A stretch of DNA of 64,000 bases from positions 124,001-188,000 of the forward strand of contig NTMA01000064.1 of NCBI GenBank assembly GCA_002917075.1, read 5' to 3'. Under the pieces are notes generated by a model that ran no database searches, was not told the origin of the DNA, and saw only the letters and a program-made list of their open reading frames with translations. The position numbers and the translations under genes were made by a program. This DNA comes from Hawksworthiomyces lignivorus. Its lineage: Eukaryota > Ascomycota > Sordariomycetes > Ophiostomatales > Ophiostomataceae. Of this stretch, positions 43,763 to 55,516 are shown one piece after another. Position 1 is the stretch's first letter. The number at the start of each line of letters is the position of its first letter.

Positions 43763-45116
43763 TCAAAAGATCGCAATAGCATTAGGAGGAGAAGCACATC
43801 CGCCTACAACGCGAAGCGGGGCGCTCGTCAAAAAGAAGCTCCAACGCTTGTGGCGAATGCACTCTTCTGCAAGAGGCTCGAGATCAAACAGCTCGCCTAT
43901 TGGAGTGCCGAAGCGAACGAGCAGCCATTCATGCAAGCAACAATCTTCAGGATATGGCCAAGCCTCAAATCCCATAGTGTCACCAGCGACGGCAGCAAAG
44001 TGTTTCGAGTACAGCCAGCGGACTGTCTCTTCATTGTTGGCCAGGCCGATCATGTGATGCTTGTCACGCGTACCCAGAGCTCTACTCTCCGCGTCTGCAT
44101 TACTAGTGAAATGGAGAGGCGTTAGTAGCAAGAAGTATAGGATAAATAACAATATAGACCTACTTATGCCAGCGGACAAATCCTGTCCGCATAATAAAGA
44201 TATCGCCTTGTCGCAGCTCTGTACCTTGATATCGCAGCACTTCTTCCACCTCCGCGACTGGAATAGCGTGGCTTGATATGGCCGATGGTGGATCTTGCCC
44301 CGGATGCTTTTGTTGCCACCAGCTCAGCTGGTTTGAGCAAATGAGATTTTCTCTTAGTCAACTGAGCCTATTCAGATGACGACCGTGTGCGTTTCGGGTT
44401 AGTACTTACCCAATCAACAAGAACACCTCTACCAACAATGCCGCCTTTGTTGCAGACGTCTATGTACGTTAATAATAAAAGTACCTGACTAGCTTGTTCG
44501 TAAACAAAGGCGCCATACTGTGAAGGCCAAGATCAGGCACCTTCGCCAATTGCTCGTGCGTCCAACCGTTGTAGTAGACACCCTTTCTTTGATCTCCGAA
44601 CTATTGCAACACAAGGCGTCAGAATTTTGTGAAATAGACAGATAAGCCCAGAAAAATGAAAACCTACATGCTTCAAGCTATCCCACTGTGAGCTTGATTG
44701 TGTATTGATATATAGTGTGTCATCATATCCGGTGAAGCCCACTGCTCTGAGATCTTTTACAGTGTGCTGCATTGGGATACGTCCAAAGCCTGGGAATTCA
44801 GTGTTATGAAGGGGCCAGTCCAACTGGACATGTGTGCCCGTCTGGATCTCATCCCGTGCCTGGAGGACCACGGCCTTCGTGAGAAGGTGAAGAGCTGCCG
44901 ATGCAGTTAGCCTTTGTTTGAAAGCTACGCAACACACCATAAATCCTCATTTTCCCGTTACATCTTGCTTCATGAAGAACTTAACATACTTCCTAGTTGA
45001 TCCTTTTCGCCATTCTCATCAAAAAAACCCCATAAGCAACCTTGAGGTTGACCCTCAACTTTTGGTAGGTCATCAAAATCAGGGAACAAATATTCGTCTT
45101 TGAATGCCATTGTCAT
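43763..45116 (-). CDS. Cyclase-family protein (kynurenine-formamidase-like fold), 329 aa
   Basis: Exons 45116-44990, 44894-44668, 44600-44519, 44459-44410, 44327-44164, 44102-43763 (990 nt). The frame upstream of the ATG opens with TTG, so ATG 45116 is used. VQLDWPLHNTEFPGFGR, DSLKHFGDQRKGVYYNG and GGIVGRGVLVDW match the fungal branch of the putative cyclase family (PF04199). The metal motif HxGTHxDxxxH of bacterial members is here QSSSQWDSLKH, keeping Asp and the last His but replacing the first two His by Gln. Bacterial members hydrolyse N-formylkynurenine or act in polyketide pathways; the fungal branch has no general function. It is divergent from an SDR, with a 493-bp shared promoter. 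Confidence 0.85.
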
Positions 45117-45609
45117 AATTTCCGAATCAGAGAGTTTGTATACGCAAGTTTGGTTAGACCTCGGGGAGAGAACCACGGTCAATATTAATATTGATCACCC
45201 CAGCAGATTTGCAGCGCTAATGACTTGCAAGCTCGGCGGAAATGAATGAACGCATGCGAGAGTCTAGGAAGTAAGCTATCTTGGGGTAAGCATCAACAGG
45301 TTAGACTAGATGTGGCAACTCCGCTGTATAACGATACATATTTGATGCCGATATTTGAGACCCCGAAGAAGCCGACTGGGGAAGTCGTGCAATACGTGAA
45401 AGATTAAAAAATACTGACGTAGACTCAAATTGTCACCGAGAAAAGAAGGTCAACACGGCCAGTCTCTTACTGCTTTTTGCTAAAAATTGGACACCATCTA
45501 AGAAATTTATAAGTTTCCCAGCAGTTCAGCTGTCGCATTTAGCCACATACTTGCTGCTAATAGCGCCCTCGCATATTTTATAACCCGGTAAAATATCGTC
45601 TCGCCATAT
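45117..45609. other. Divergent promoter of cyclase and SDR genes
   Basis: 493 bp, no clear repeat. The shared position suggests co-regulation of the two enzymes. Confidence 0.5.
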
Positions 45610-46524
45610 ATGATCAACACGGCGCCCAGCATGGCTTTCGAACTCAACAATCGCATTGCCCTCATTACCGGTGGAGGATCAGGTATCGGCTTTGCATTTG
45701 TACAAAAGATCCATTCAGCTGGCTGCAGAATTCTGATTGCGGACCTGGCCTTGCACCCACACACGGTGCAGTGGATTGAGGCGCTTGGCGATCGCGCGTC
45801 TGACATCGTCTTCCAAAAGACGGACGTCACCGATTGGGCGCAGCTTGAGCAAGCATTTACTACTTGTATCGACCGCTTGGGTCTGCCGACAATTGTCGTT
45901 CCCGGCGCGGGTGTCTACGAACCCAATGCCAATTCATTTTGGCAGGATGCTGACTCTGGCAGCCACTACAAGATTCTGGACATCAACCTCAACCACCCAA
46001 TTAAAACTACGCGTATTGCTGTACGCCACCTTGTTCAGGCAAAGCAGACAGGCGCTATCATTTTCATCTCGAGCATTGCTGCGCAAAGATCCACCATTGT
46101 GACGCCTCTCTACACGGCATCTAAACATGCCATCAGCAGCTTTATCCGTGGAATGGCTCCCCTTTACGACCTCATTGGTGTCAAAGTGGCTGGTGTAGCC
46201 CCAGGGACTGTCAAGACCCCATTGTACACGGAGCACGAGACGGCACAGAAGTTTCTTGACTGGACAAAAGATTATCTGTTGCCACCGGAGGCTGTCGCAG
46301 ATGCAATGTTTTCTCTGCTAACCGAAGAGAAGTACAAATCAGGGACGATTCTTGAAGTGTGTGATATAACCAATTGGAGAGAAGTTCAGTTGCTTAATGA
46401 CCCAGGTCCGTCTGGACCTGCAAGTACAACAAGCAAAAAAGCCGAGGCGATTAAAGAGATCATTCCGTTTCTAACAGCTCCTGGAGAGCCATTCGTGGAG
46501 TTCAAACCGGTGAAAACGGACTAG
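45610..46524 (+). CDS. Classical SDR (15-hydroxyprostaglandin-dehydrogenase-like), 304 aa
   Basis: Intronless from ATG 45610 (a second ATG codes M8). The cofactor motif is TGGGSGIG (residues 20-27), with an aspartate at the end of strand 2 (LIADLA) that favours NAD. The catalytic set is ISSIA and YTASK, and the PGTVKTP loop follows. The C-terminal extension of about 50 residues is normal for the fungal 15-PGDH-like group, which oxidises secondary alcohols. It is divergent from the cyclase gene and tail-to-tail with an alpha/beta hydrolase, suggesting a small catabolic group. Substrate unknown. Confidence 0.88.
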   Translation: MINTAPSMAFELNNRIALITGGGSGIGFAFVQKIHSAGCRILIADLALHPHTVQWIEALGDRASDIVFQKTDVTDWAQLEQAFTTCIDRLGLPTIVVPGAGVYEPNANSFWQDADSGSHYKILDINLNHPIKTTRIAVRHLVQAKQTGAIIFISSIAAQRSTIVTPLYTASKHAISSFIRGMAPLYDLIGVKVAGVAPGTVKTPLYTEHETAQKFLDWTKDYLLPPEAVADAMFSLLTEEKYKSGTILEVCDITNWREVQLLNDPGPSGPASTTSKKAEAIKEIIPFLTAPGEPFVEFKPVKTD

Positions 46525-46788
46525 GGCATATGGATGTCAAATGACCCAAGGAGCTGAGTATATGATGTGTTGTGCACTTGAAATATGTAGCAGAATACCA
46601 GTAAACTGTGACTATTTAATAACCATTTTTTTTTCCCCTTTCTGCTTTACGTATCACTTTCCAGCTGCAGAGAATTAGTAGCTCTACATACTTTAACAGC
46701 ATTTTATGTACACCACCTCTACGCAAGCAATCAATGGATTCATTTATTGCCTATGTTATATCGTCTCTTTAAAGTGGCTGTAATTAAT

Positions 46789-47885
46789 CTAGGCGTACTT
46801 TGCAACTAGATACCTCTTGAGAAAATCAATTTGGCGACCAACATTGCGATCGAAGTTGGGCCCCGAGTAGGCATCGAAATGGCCACCAGGAAGAATATGC
46901 AGCTCCTTTGGCTCGCGTGCCCGGGAGTATGCTTCTATAGCAAGGTCAGTTGGTGTCAAGACATCGTTCTCGGCAACAGTCATTAAGAGAGGTGTTGGCG
47001 AGATTCGGTGAATGTCAGCCGCCGGATTGTACGCGCGGAACGACTCGATGCTGCCCAGTAAAACGTCAGCGAACGAAGTACGAGATTAAGAGAAGAAAAT
47101 AAGAAAAAAAACCCACGATCGAAGTGTCACATCATTTTGCCAATTGGACTTTTGTGCCCAGCCATGAAAAAAGACGTAGCTGTCTGGTGTCGGAAGGGCA
47201 GACGGCTTTAGCGGGTCAGCGTCCACTACGGGAACACGAGCAACCTCCTTTCCGGCAGCACGATCAATGCGGTCTAAATGCATTTAGAGATTAAATTTCA
47301 TTAAAAATCTGACAGAAAAGAAAAAAAAAAAAAAAAAAAAACGTAGGAATTCGATAGAAGTGAGGATACTGCCATACCCTGCTGGAACGCTGTATTCATA
47401 TTAGCAGCAAAATCGGGGCGAACCAAACGATGGAAATTTTCCCATCCATCCACGCAGGCAGCTTGACTGAGCACGGCTTTGACGCGGCGATCTATGGCGC
47501 CTAGACGAAGAACATGGCCTCCGCTATATGAGCTTCCCCATATGCCAATACGGCTGGCATCGACGTCTGGGCGACTCTGAGCATAGGTGATAGCATCGGC
47601 CATGTCCGCGATCTGCTGGTCCGGCAGAATTTCGTGACGTGGTTGGCCCGGGCCTGTGTCGCTAGACCCGAAGCCTCGATTATCATAAACAACACAGCTA
47701 ATTGGCAGCTCTGCAGTGAAACGTTCTGCAAATGTGTTCAGGTCCATTTCCTTTAGAGCAGAAAACCCGTGCACCATGACGAGACAGGGCAGTTTTATGT
47801 CGGCTTTGACATCAGCGGGCTGGATAAACCAGCCTCGGAGCGTGACGCCATCTGTTGTTTTGAATTCAATGTCAGTGTAAGGCAT
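46789..47885 (-). CDS. Alpha/beta-hydrolase of the Xaa-Pro-peptidase/polyketide-transferase type, 308 aa
   Basis: Exons 47885-47378, 47273-47117, 47050-46789 (927 nt). Motifs: VMVHGFSALKEMD (oxyanion loop), YDNRGFGSSD, nucleophile GSSYSGGH, acid in AENDVLTP, histidine in PGGHFDAY. This matches the S15-like/hydrolase-4 group that in fungi includes the fumagillin-pathway acyltransferase relatives and many uncharacterised hydrolases. No signal peptide. Intron 1 contains 21 consecutive A on the plus strand (47321-47341), a poly-T tract in the transcript. Substrate unknown; the next gene upstream on the same strand is the AtuA-like protein. Confidence 0.87.
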
Positions 47886-48589
47886 TATGACTGGCAGCTC
47901 TATAACGAGGAGCTCTTATGAGAGTAGTCTATTGAGGTGCCGAGGAGACTTTGGTCCTTCGACTGTCCAACAGGAGGCGAGATGAATGTAGAATATAAAA
48001 GTTGAGGAGACAGCCCCGCACCTGGGGGACCAAGAAATTCCACGTATGCCAAGATGATGTGCTGGTGCATCAACCAAAATAATTTAGCTGAAGATGCACA
48101 TGACGTGAATTTGGTGCGGTGCTTACAGCAACGCACAAGCTCTCTGTACTTTCATTTGCCAGCACTAATTGAATCATGAAGAAATGGTGTAAATGTGCTT
48201 GTGCACGGTACCAACTACTATGTAATTTACCAGCTCCACACACACTCGCCTACACGCTCATGGCTCGATGTGGGGAACCGTAGCTCCTCGGAGAGAATTC
48301 CGCTATGGCAATATAAAACCAAGTCAAGTATATCGGGTTCTCCCTTGTTCGGATAAAGCCGAGACCACACCAGCTGGAGTCTAATAAAGAAGCCGAAACG
48401 AATCAACCCAATCTTATTATGGCCTATTTCAGGGGACATATGTGCCATGGCATACGTGAAAATTTAAACTGTAGAGGACCTAGAGAAACAATATATACGC
48501 TATCCAATCTATGGAGTACAGTAAACCGTCTAGCTCTATGCTCAATTTTCACGAAATTCCCGCATACTCTTTGTTCATTGTATCCTCGG
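47886..48589. other. Intergenic, 700 bp
   Basis: Promoter of the hydrolase and 3' flank of the AtuA-like gene. No gene or repeat seen. Confidence 0.6.
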
Positions 48590-50524
48590 TCAGATCTTAC
48601 CACGTTCTAAGAATCTCGTAGGTAGGGGAACATATCTCGCTCGGAGATACTCTCCGAGATTTTTCCCTAAAACATCATAAGTTGTATTGCAAGCAACACC
48701 GCGGTCCAGGTGGTCCTTTAGTAAGAAATGAACAGCTATGCAGACAGAGGAACTGGTCAGCTAGAAATGGATTATTGATAGACCCACCAGCCACGTACCA
48801 TTAATATTGGGGAGCTCGAATCGCTCAATTTTTTTGCCATTGTAATCATCCTGGAGCAATTCAATGATTCTGGCCGTCGATAAAAAGCTGCACAGCCATG
48901 GGTACTCGTCAGAATGGCGAACGTAGAACCCCACGTTGCAATCCGAACTTTTGTCACCCGAACGCGCATGCACAATGTGACCAAGAGGAGCCATTTTAGT
49001 TGGGCCAAAGCTGTCAAGAGGCACTGGATTTGATATGCTGTCACTGTTCCCCTGCACGTAGCTATATGGCTCGGTGTCAATAGGTGGCGGTACAAGCGTA
49101 GACTTCCCTGCCCAAGGACTATGAGACACATGGTTGACGTAAGCCAGTGGCAGGATTGTTACAAAATATTCACTGTATGGCTTTGGCAAGCTTTGTCGAT
49201 AGTCGATGGCAAACGTTGCACCCGGGTAAGTCGACATGATTATATTCCAACACTTCTGTAGAAAGTTTTTCCGGGAAAGTGCTTCTTCGGTAAGAGCTTG
49301 GGCAATGATCCGCACGTCGACCGTTGCTCGATCTTGAGACTTTGGATTTGCTTCCGGCACTCCTGCAGCCGTGACAGAAAAATGCGTAAAGGAGTCAATG
49401 GCTAAATAATGGCGCAGCTGCTTCTCTAGCAGAGCGATTTTCTCATCGGCATCGAGGCCTGCGACGTAGTAGTGTACCTCCGCTTGGTAACCTCCTTCAG
49501 CGGTAATGCCGACCTTTGTAGTCGGTGGCGGCTTGATAAAGCCAATATTGTGCACATATACCGAGTTGCGACCGACTTGCTCCATCTTAATATCCGATAG
49601 CACGGCCACGACATCAGAATTGTAATAAAGAGGACCTTGTAGTTCATATAGTAGCTGAGAGCGGCATGTGTCAAGTGAGACCTCGCCGCCTCGCTCGGCC
49701 ATGCAGTGAACTCCGATGTAAAATGTTCCGTCTGCCTGAATCTGCGCAATTGGGAGGTTCAGAAGCGGCACTTTACCAATCGGTAATCTTTTGAAGCCGG
49801 TGAAGTTGCCGCCGGATACGTAATAAGAGCATTCGATGAAGTGGCCCGCGATCAAACTATGAGCTAGTTCTTTGTATTGGGTTCGTGACCACTCATACCA
49901 GTATGCTGCTGCAGCCATCGTTGGTGCTGCGTCGGCCACTCGACCGCAGACGACAATGTCAGCACCTTCACGGAAGGCCTCAACAATACCCCAGCAACCG
50001 AGATAGCACTGTGCATACAGTGGTTTAAATTTCCAATCTTGTAGTAGCTCGCCAGTCGTAATGTTGCGTAACTCCTGCCCCTCAGCCAGGCATCTCTGGA
50101 CTGCCGGCAAAACCTCATCCCCTTCCACCCAGGACACTTTCAGATCCAGCTTAAGACATGCGATCAAGCTTACTAGCCGCGCATGTAGCCTCTCTGTGTC
50201 CGATGCTCCGGCATTAATCGCTAGCTTGATCCCACGCCGTGCAAGATGAGGCAATGCAGGGGTGACGGAATCCAAGAATTGTTCTTCAAAAGCATCGTCA
50301 TAGTCATCTGCTTTATGGCTATTGGTGTTTCCATTTGCCATCTTGTCGTGTCGGGTGCGCTTTGCTTTCATCGATCCACGTACTGACATGTTGTATTCAG
50401 ACATCCAATCGCCAATGATGAAGTCCGCATCTGCATTCTCCGCTACCTCTAGCAAATTTTCAACCATGTCTGTGATCGCGCCAGACGCTGAGACAACCTT
50501 GACGGAACGTCTTGACTCTGCCAT
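48590..50524 (-). CDS. AtuA-like (acyclic terpene utilisation, DUF1446) protein, 623 aa
   Basis: Exons 50524-48799 and 48735-48590 (1872 nt). The open frame alone would stop inside the intron after 587 codons. Splicing GTACGT...GCATAG restores the conserved C-terminus LPNINAVHFLLKDHLDRGVA and ends at a TGA at 48590. DFIIGDWMSEYNMS, INAGASD, VEGDEV and DIVVCGRVADAAPT are family hallmarks. AtuA is needed for citronellol/geraniol catabolism in Pseudomonas, but its biochemical step is not settled. Fungal members occur with carbon-catabolic genes. It is divergent from a sugar transporter, with repeated CGG elements between them. Confidence 0.9.
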
Positions 50525-51212
50525 TTTTGTGCTGTTCCTTTTTAATTGATTTCAATTCTCCTGATGTTGCTCCTATTTGGCGCAGACTGGGCGCGGTGTG
50601 ATATAGATTAATGATTGAAAATTCATGAGAACTAGCTACGCTGAGAGAATTCATGTACGCGGAAGTGAGTTCTCATAAGAAATCGAATACGTAGTTATAT
50701 CAACAAAGAAAATGTTTAATCAGGACGTTCACATCATGTCACCCGGCACTCTTAGCCGAGTACATGGCAGGGATATTAGAAAAAGTGAAATGCGCGTCGG
50801 ACAGTTGCACAATTGAACGGCTACATGCATAGTTATGGCACTCCTCGTAGCAATGCCTGATGGCGGCTTCTTGCTCCGGCTTCTTGCAAGTCTAGACTTT
50901 CTTATCTGACATTTTTCAACGTCTCACCAAGAAGCCGACTTGGCACTACCATACCCCGGATTTTCGACCCCTGTTTTGCCTCTAATTGCTCCCCCACACG
51001 CGGTACATCTAGAGCCTAGAAATCCGGGGACGCAACACCGGACGTATGGATCTATGTAGATGAGTGCAATGTCACCTCCCCAGCTTTAAAAGCCACGACG
51101 TACGGTCCACTAACTCTCATCTTCATTATTTTTTTCTCTCAAGGTTATTCGGACTTTTTCTATAGCTCTGATTGTTTTGCGTGAATGCGTGCAGTCACGT
51201 CAGCTCTTCAAT
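50525..51212. promoter_or_regulatory. Divergent promoter with three CGGCTTCTTG copies and a CCCCGGATTT inverted repeat
   Basis: 688 bp between the AtuA-like gene and a sugar transporter. CGGCTTCTTG occurs at 50864-50873 and 50877-50886 (13-bp period; the match extends to an 11th base, C) and inverted at 50928-50937. CCCCGGATTT (50954-50963) and AAATCCGGGG (51020-51029) form a perfect 10-bp inverted repeat; CCGGGG also fits the CreA consensus SYGGRG. Sites are seen, factors are inferred. Confidence 0.6.
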
Positions 51213-53213
51213 ATGGCTTCACATACAGCCATTAAAGCAACACGGTTTAATTTCGCTATTGTGTTTTTTGTGGCTCTTGGTTCTTTTACATATGGGTTCG
51301 ATGCTTCCATTATGGGTACAGTCTTCGGACTGGACTCATTTTTCAATTACTTTCACTTGTCTCAGACAGGCGCCGGTGCTGGCTATACAAACAATATTAT
51401 CGGCGGTGAGATCTTTTTTCTATTTACCCTCATTATTCGTCATATTGTATTAGTTTTGGACATACTGACAATAAAAGCAACCAACGGTCTCTTTTCCGGT
51501 GGCGGTGTAATTGGTTGTCTGCTTCTGCCCACATTTGCAGACAAGATTGGACGGAAACGTGCAATTCAAGTCATATGTGTCATTTGTATTATATCGGTCG
51601 TCCTTCAAGCGGCAGCAGTTCACATCGCCATGCTACTCGTGGGTCGATTTCTGAATGGCGTTGGGTATGTAATAATTCGTCAAATTTAGCTCACATCATC
51701 CACTAAGTGGAACTTTAGCTAACTGTTTACTATGCAGGTCAGCAATGATCAATGTGTCTGTTCCAATGTACCAGTCTGAAGTCTCTCCTCCCAAGAACCG
51801 GGGCCGTCTCGTGGGCTCCCATGGTTTTCTTGTTGTTGTCGGCTACGTGCGTATTATTAGCTATCTACATCAATCAAGGTTTATCAGCATTGTAGTACTA
51901 ACCCTGAGGTAGACTCTAGCAGCGTGGACGGGTCTTGGATGCTATTTTGAGCCCAACCCACAGATTCAGTGGCGTCTTTGTTTAGCTCTTCAAGGTAATC
52001 GGAATTCTTCTCTTACGTTGCCTCAAATTATAGGAATAGATGCTGACAGGTGTATTTTCCTTTAGCCGCGGCTCCGTTAGTTCTTCTGATTGGATCTCCG
52101 CTGATTCCGGAAACTCCTCGCTGGCTCATATCAAAGGGTAGAGAACCTGAGGCCCTTGAAGTTTTGACCAAGCTACACGCCTCCCCCGATGATCCAGAAA
52201 ATAATGAAAGCCGAGAAGAGTTCGCCTCCATTAAGAGGCAAATCGAGATTGATGCAACTAAAGGAAGCGGAATTCGCACGATCATATCCTATGCTCCATA
52301 CAGAAAGCGCTTCTTAGTTGGTCTATATGTGCAGTACGTACAATGTAGATCGCTGATATTCTCCTTTGAAAATTCATGTCTAATTCATAATTTTTGCTTA
52401 GATGTATTGCCCAATCTACTGGAGTGCTCGTCATCAATAATTACCAGATTCTTTTGTATAATGGCTTGGGTCTATACGGTTACATCCCTCTTCTCCTCTA
52501 TGGCGTCTATACCTTATGGGCTGCCTTTTTGAACTGGGTTGGATCAATGGTAGTGGACCGCTTTGGCCGTATTAGGATGCTCACAATAGGCTGCGTATGT
52601 CACTTTGCAAGGACTCCTTTTTTCCCAATTTGATCCTAAACATACTGACATAATTAGATTGGCTGTTCTCTTATGGTCGCTTGCGAAGCTGCCATGGTTG
52701 CGAGCTTTGGTGGGACTTCAAACTCGGTCGGACTCGGGTTTGGTGTCTTCTTTCTTTTTGCGTTTGTCACCTTCTACGGAAGTTGCATCGATGCCATCAG
52801 CTATGTGTACTGCGCTGAGATATTCCCAACTTCTCTCCGTGCTGAGGGCGTCAGTTTTTCTGTTTTAGGATTATTTTTGATGAATTTGAGTAAGTTCCTT
52901 TTTATGAAATCTTTTGGTACGAGGAAAACTGACTCTTTCAGTCTACACCCAAACTGCGCCAGTGGCATTTGCCCAAGTCGGGTGGAAATTTTATCTTGTT
53001 TTTATTCTTGTGGCCTTTTTCGGAGCTCTTCTTTTTCTTCGATTTCCAGAGACCAAGCAGATATCTTTGGAGGAGATTGGCGTCTTGTTCGGTGAACCAG
53101 ATACCAGCTCAGCAGCGTTACCAGTTGATCTGGAGACAGACAATACTGAGAAGGGAAGCCGAGAGGTGGAGACTAGGGAAGTGGAGGAAATTGCCTTGGC
53201 CGCTGTGAATTGA
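51213..53213 (+). CDS. MFS sugar transporter, 511 aa, 8 exons
   Basis: Exons 51213-51405, 51478-51664, 51738-51846, 51913-51994, 52066-52333, 52402-52594, 52658-52889, 52942-53213 (1536 nt). The frame begins further up with GTG, so the first in-frame ATG, 51213, is used. Sugar-porter signatures: GSFTYGFDASIMG in TM1, DKIGRKR, PETPRWLISKGR before the central loop, VDRFGRIR, YVYCAEIFPTSLRAEG in TM10, and PETKQISLEEI after TM12. It should import a hexose, pentose or related sugar. The acidic tail is typical. Divergent from the AtuA-like gene; convergent with a second MFS gene. Confidence 0.93.
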
Positions 53214-53655
53214 TTTGTGGATACCCTACCCTCGACATAGCCAACTTCATTTATACTATCGGTATGCCTTAAGGAAATTTATTTCACCGTTTGCTTTCCC
53301 TAGTTGAGAATCAATAAGACAAAGACGGGAAATAGAATGGAATAGTTATTTGTGTAGCTATTGCAATGAGAAATGCAAGGCCTTATTCGTTCGCAATTTC
53401 TTCGAAAATCTTCTGATCCACTTTATGTGTCTGTACATTTTGCAGGTGTTTCCTATGTGCAGCATATCTTTACACCACTTCCACATCTAGAACCTTAGAC
53501 TAGAAATACACGAAAGATAGTCGTATGTAACAGTATCGTAGAGCAGGTAAAATGCCTTGCTATTCGCGTTCAATTAGTCTTAGAGCAAGGAACTATTTTT
53601 TCCCCAAAGTGGATAGAGCCGCCATAAGTAGCCTAGTAAAAGCGCAATTTTTCCC
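53214..53655. other. Intergenic, 440 bp, convergent 3' ends of two transporters
   Basis: AT-rich flank, nothing else seen. Confidence 0.6.
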
Positions 53656-55516
53656 TCACAAAGACTCTGCAACACACTTCCAATAGGCTGCAGCATTAGC
53701 AACGCGCATCTTCTTGCCCCAAATCACCATAATTAAAAAGGTAAGAGAAGTGACAAAGGCGATTACGCCGGCGGCAATGAACGTATTCTGAGCGCCTGTG
53801 TTGTCAACCCATGGCGTGACACCGTAATTAAAGCCGAAGTTCATCTGGAAGTTGTTAGAAACGTAAAAACAGACTTTCAAGTATATAAAATAGTCTGGTG
53901 AAATCGTAGTCTTACCGTATTGCGAATGAGAATAACAGTGATGAGAGCTTCGCCGCTGACTTCGCGGTAGCAATCTACCACGTAGGACACAGTGAGAGCG
54001 CCACAAGCAGGGCCAATAAAACCGACCATTCCCATGCCAAAGAGGATTGACCAGTAGCTGAGTCCGTTGGCATAGCCAATGCCATATAAGAAGAGACCCA
54101 GAGGCGCAAGTATAGACAAAAGCAGGAACATCCAGAGGCGGAATTCAGGTTCCATAACGCCCTTGTTCCTTCTTGCAAGATAGAGACTGAGCTTGTCGGC
54201 TAGCTTGCCAGCCAAGAATCCAGCAGAATACGTCCCGATGAGCTCTGCAATGTAGGACAGTCCGACGTTCTATCGGCAAATAGTTTAGTAAGGGAGTTCG
54301 ATAAATTAGAATAATGAAGAGAAAGCCTTACCGCTGCAGACCAGCTGTATGGCGGTGATGCTAGAAAGATGCTGACAGTAGCGTTCACGATCGAAAACCA
54401 ATTCAGAAAGCAACCGTAGATGAAGCCGCCGAAAATAATACCAGGAAACCGGATCATCAGTAGTGGGCGATAGACTTGCTCCCAGAAGGTATTTCGGCGG
54501 CCATTCAGACTCTCGAAAAGGGCAAGCTTTTGCCAGTAAGTCTTGACGGGATAAGAAATGCCCGTAGCCTCGTCTCCCGCAGGCTGAACTGCAGGAGTGT
54601 AGACCTTGCCTCCTGTCTCTTTGGAGGCACCATCGACAGATCCGGCTGCTGAGGGAGTGCTGGCGGTGGAAGAAATCTCCCTGTGGTACATTGTCTCTTC
54701 CATGAAGAAGAAGCAGACGACGAAGCCCACGGCGTTCATCACAGCACACCACCAAAGCACCCACTGCCAGCCCATTGTATTGGTGATATATCCACTCGGC
54801 ACGGCCGCGATCTGGCCTCCGTAGAGTGACATAACGTAAAGAGCCATATAGGTACCTCTCTGGTGAGTGAACCACTATCGATATGTTAGAACACTTGACA
54901 CAGGAAAGGAGCCGACGGCTAAGGAATAAGAAAGAGGACATACCAAGTCGGCCACCACAACTTCTATCAGCGCCTCAGAAGGAGCGCCGAAAAATCCAAT
55001 TAAAATCCGTGAGGCAATCCATGTTGCGTTAGTCTTAACATAGCCGGCCCAGACATTCATGAAGCATGTACCCAGAAGGCAGAGAAGGAACACTCCTCGG
55101 CGGCCGAAGGTCAAAGCAAGAGGCTGCCAGAACAGCAGGCCCCAGCCGAACAACAAATACATGTATCCCTGTCATTGTTAGCTTCATGTTTCGATGATTT
55201 GGCTGACAGCTCGGTGACTGACTGTGCCCTGATTCAAGTGATCGATGCTGATGCCGCTTTCCTCAAAAATAGGAACAAAAACGGCAAAGCAAGCGGATGA
55301 AGAGCAGCAGATGCACCACGTAAACAGCAGAGCGCACAGAGTGGTCCGCCATTTGCGCCACGGCGACCAGTTGAGCGGGTCATTAGGATCGTTGCTTGGT
55401 GTTGGATTGAGAACGATCTCTTTTTCGACGCTGCTGTGCTTTGCATGGATCTCGCCAGTGAGATCGACAAGAGTGACCGTACCTGGCGAATCTCGATGCT
55501 CGACAATGTCATCCAT
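53656..55516 (-). CDS. MFS transporter, fungal DHA1-like type, 534 aa
   Basis: Exons 55516-55223, 55168-54944, 54874-54332, 54269-53916, 53844-53656 (1605 nt). The frame before the ATG opens with [18 protein letters not shown] before TM1 is typical of the fungal drug/polyamine-like MFS branch, with [20 protein letters not shown] after TM2 and [15 protein letters not shown] in TM4. A hydrophilic central loop (about residues 250-300) rich in Ser and Gly links the halves. Twelve spans expected. Members export or import diverse small organics. Its divergent neighbour is a tannase/feruloyl esterase, so uptake of a released phenolic acid is one possibility. Confidence 0.9.

Noticed and set aside
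47321..47341. Run of 21 A
   Set aside because: Sits in an intron as the polypyrimidine tract on the coding strand; no sign of a retroposed poly-A tail or target duplication.
48640..48658. CTCGGAGA-TAC-TCTCCGAG inverted repeat
   Set aside because: Lies inside the last coding exon of the AtuA-like gene and encodes conserved residues; likely coincidental.
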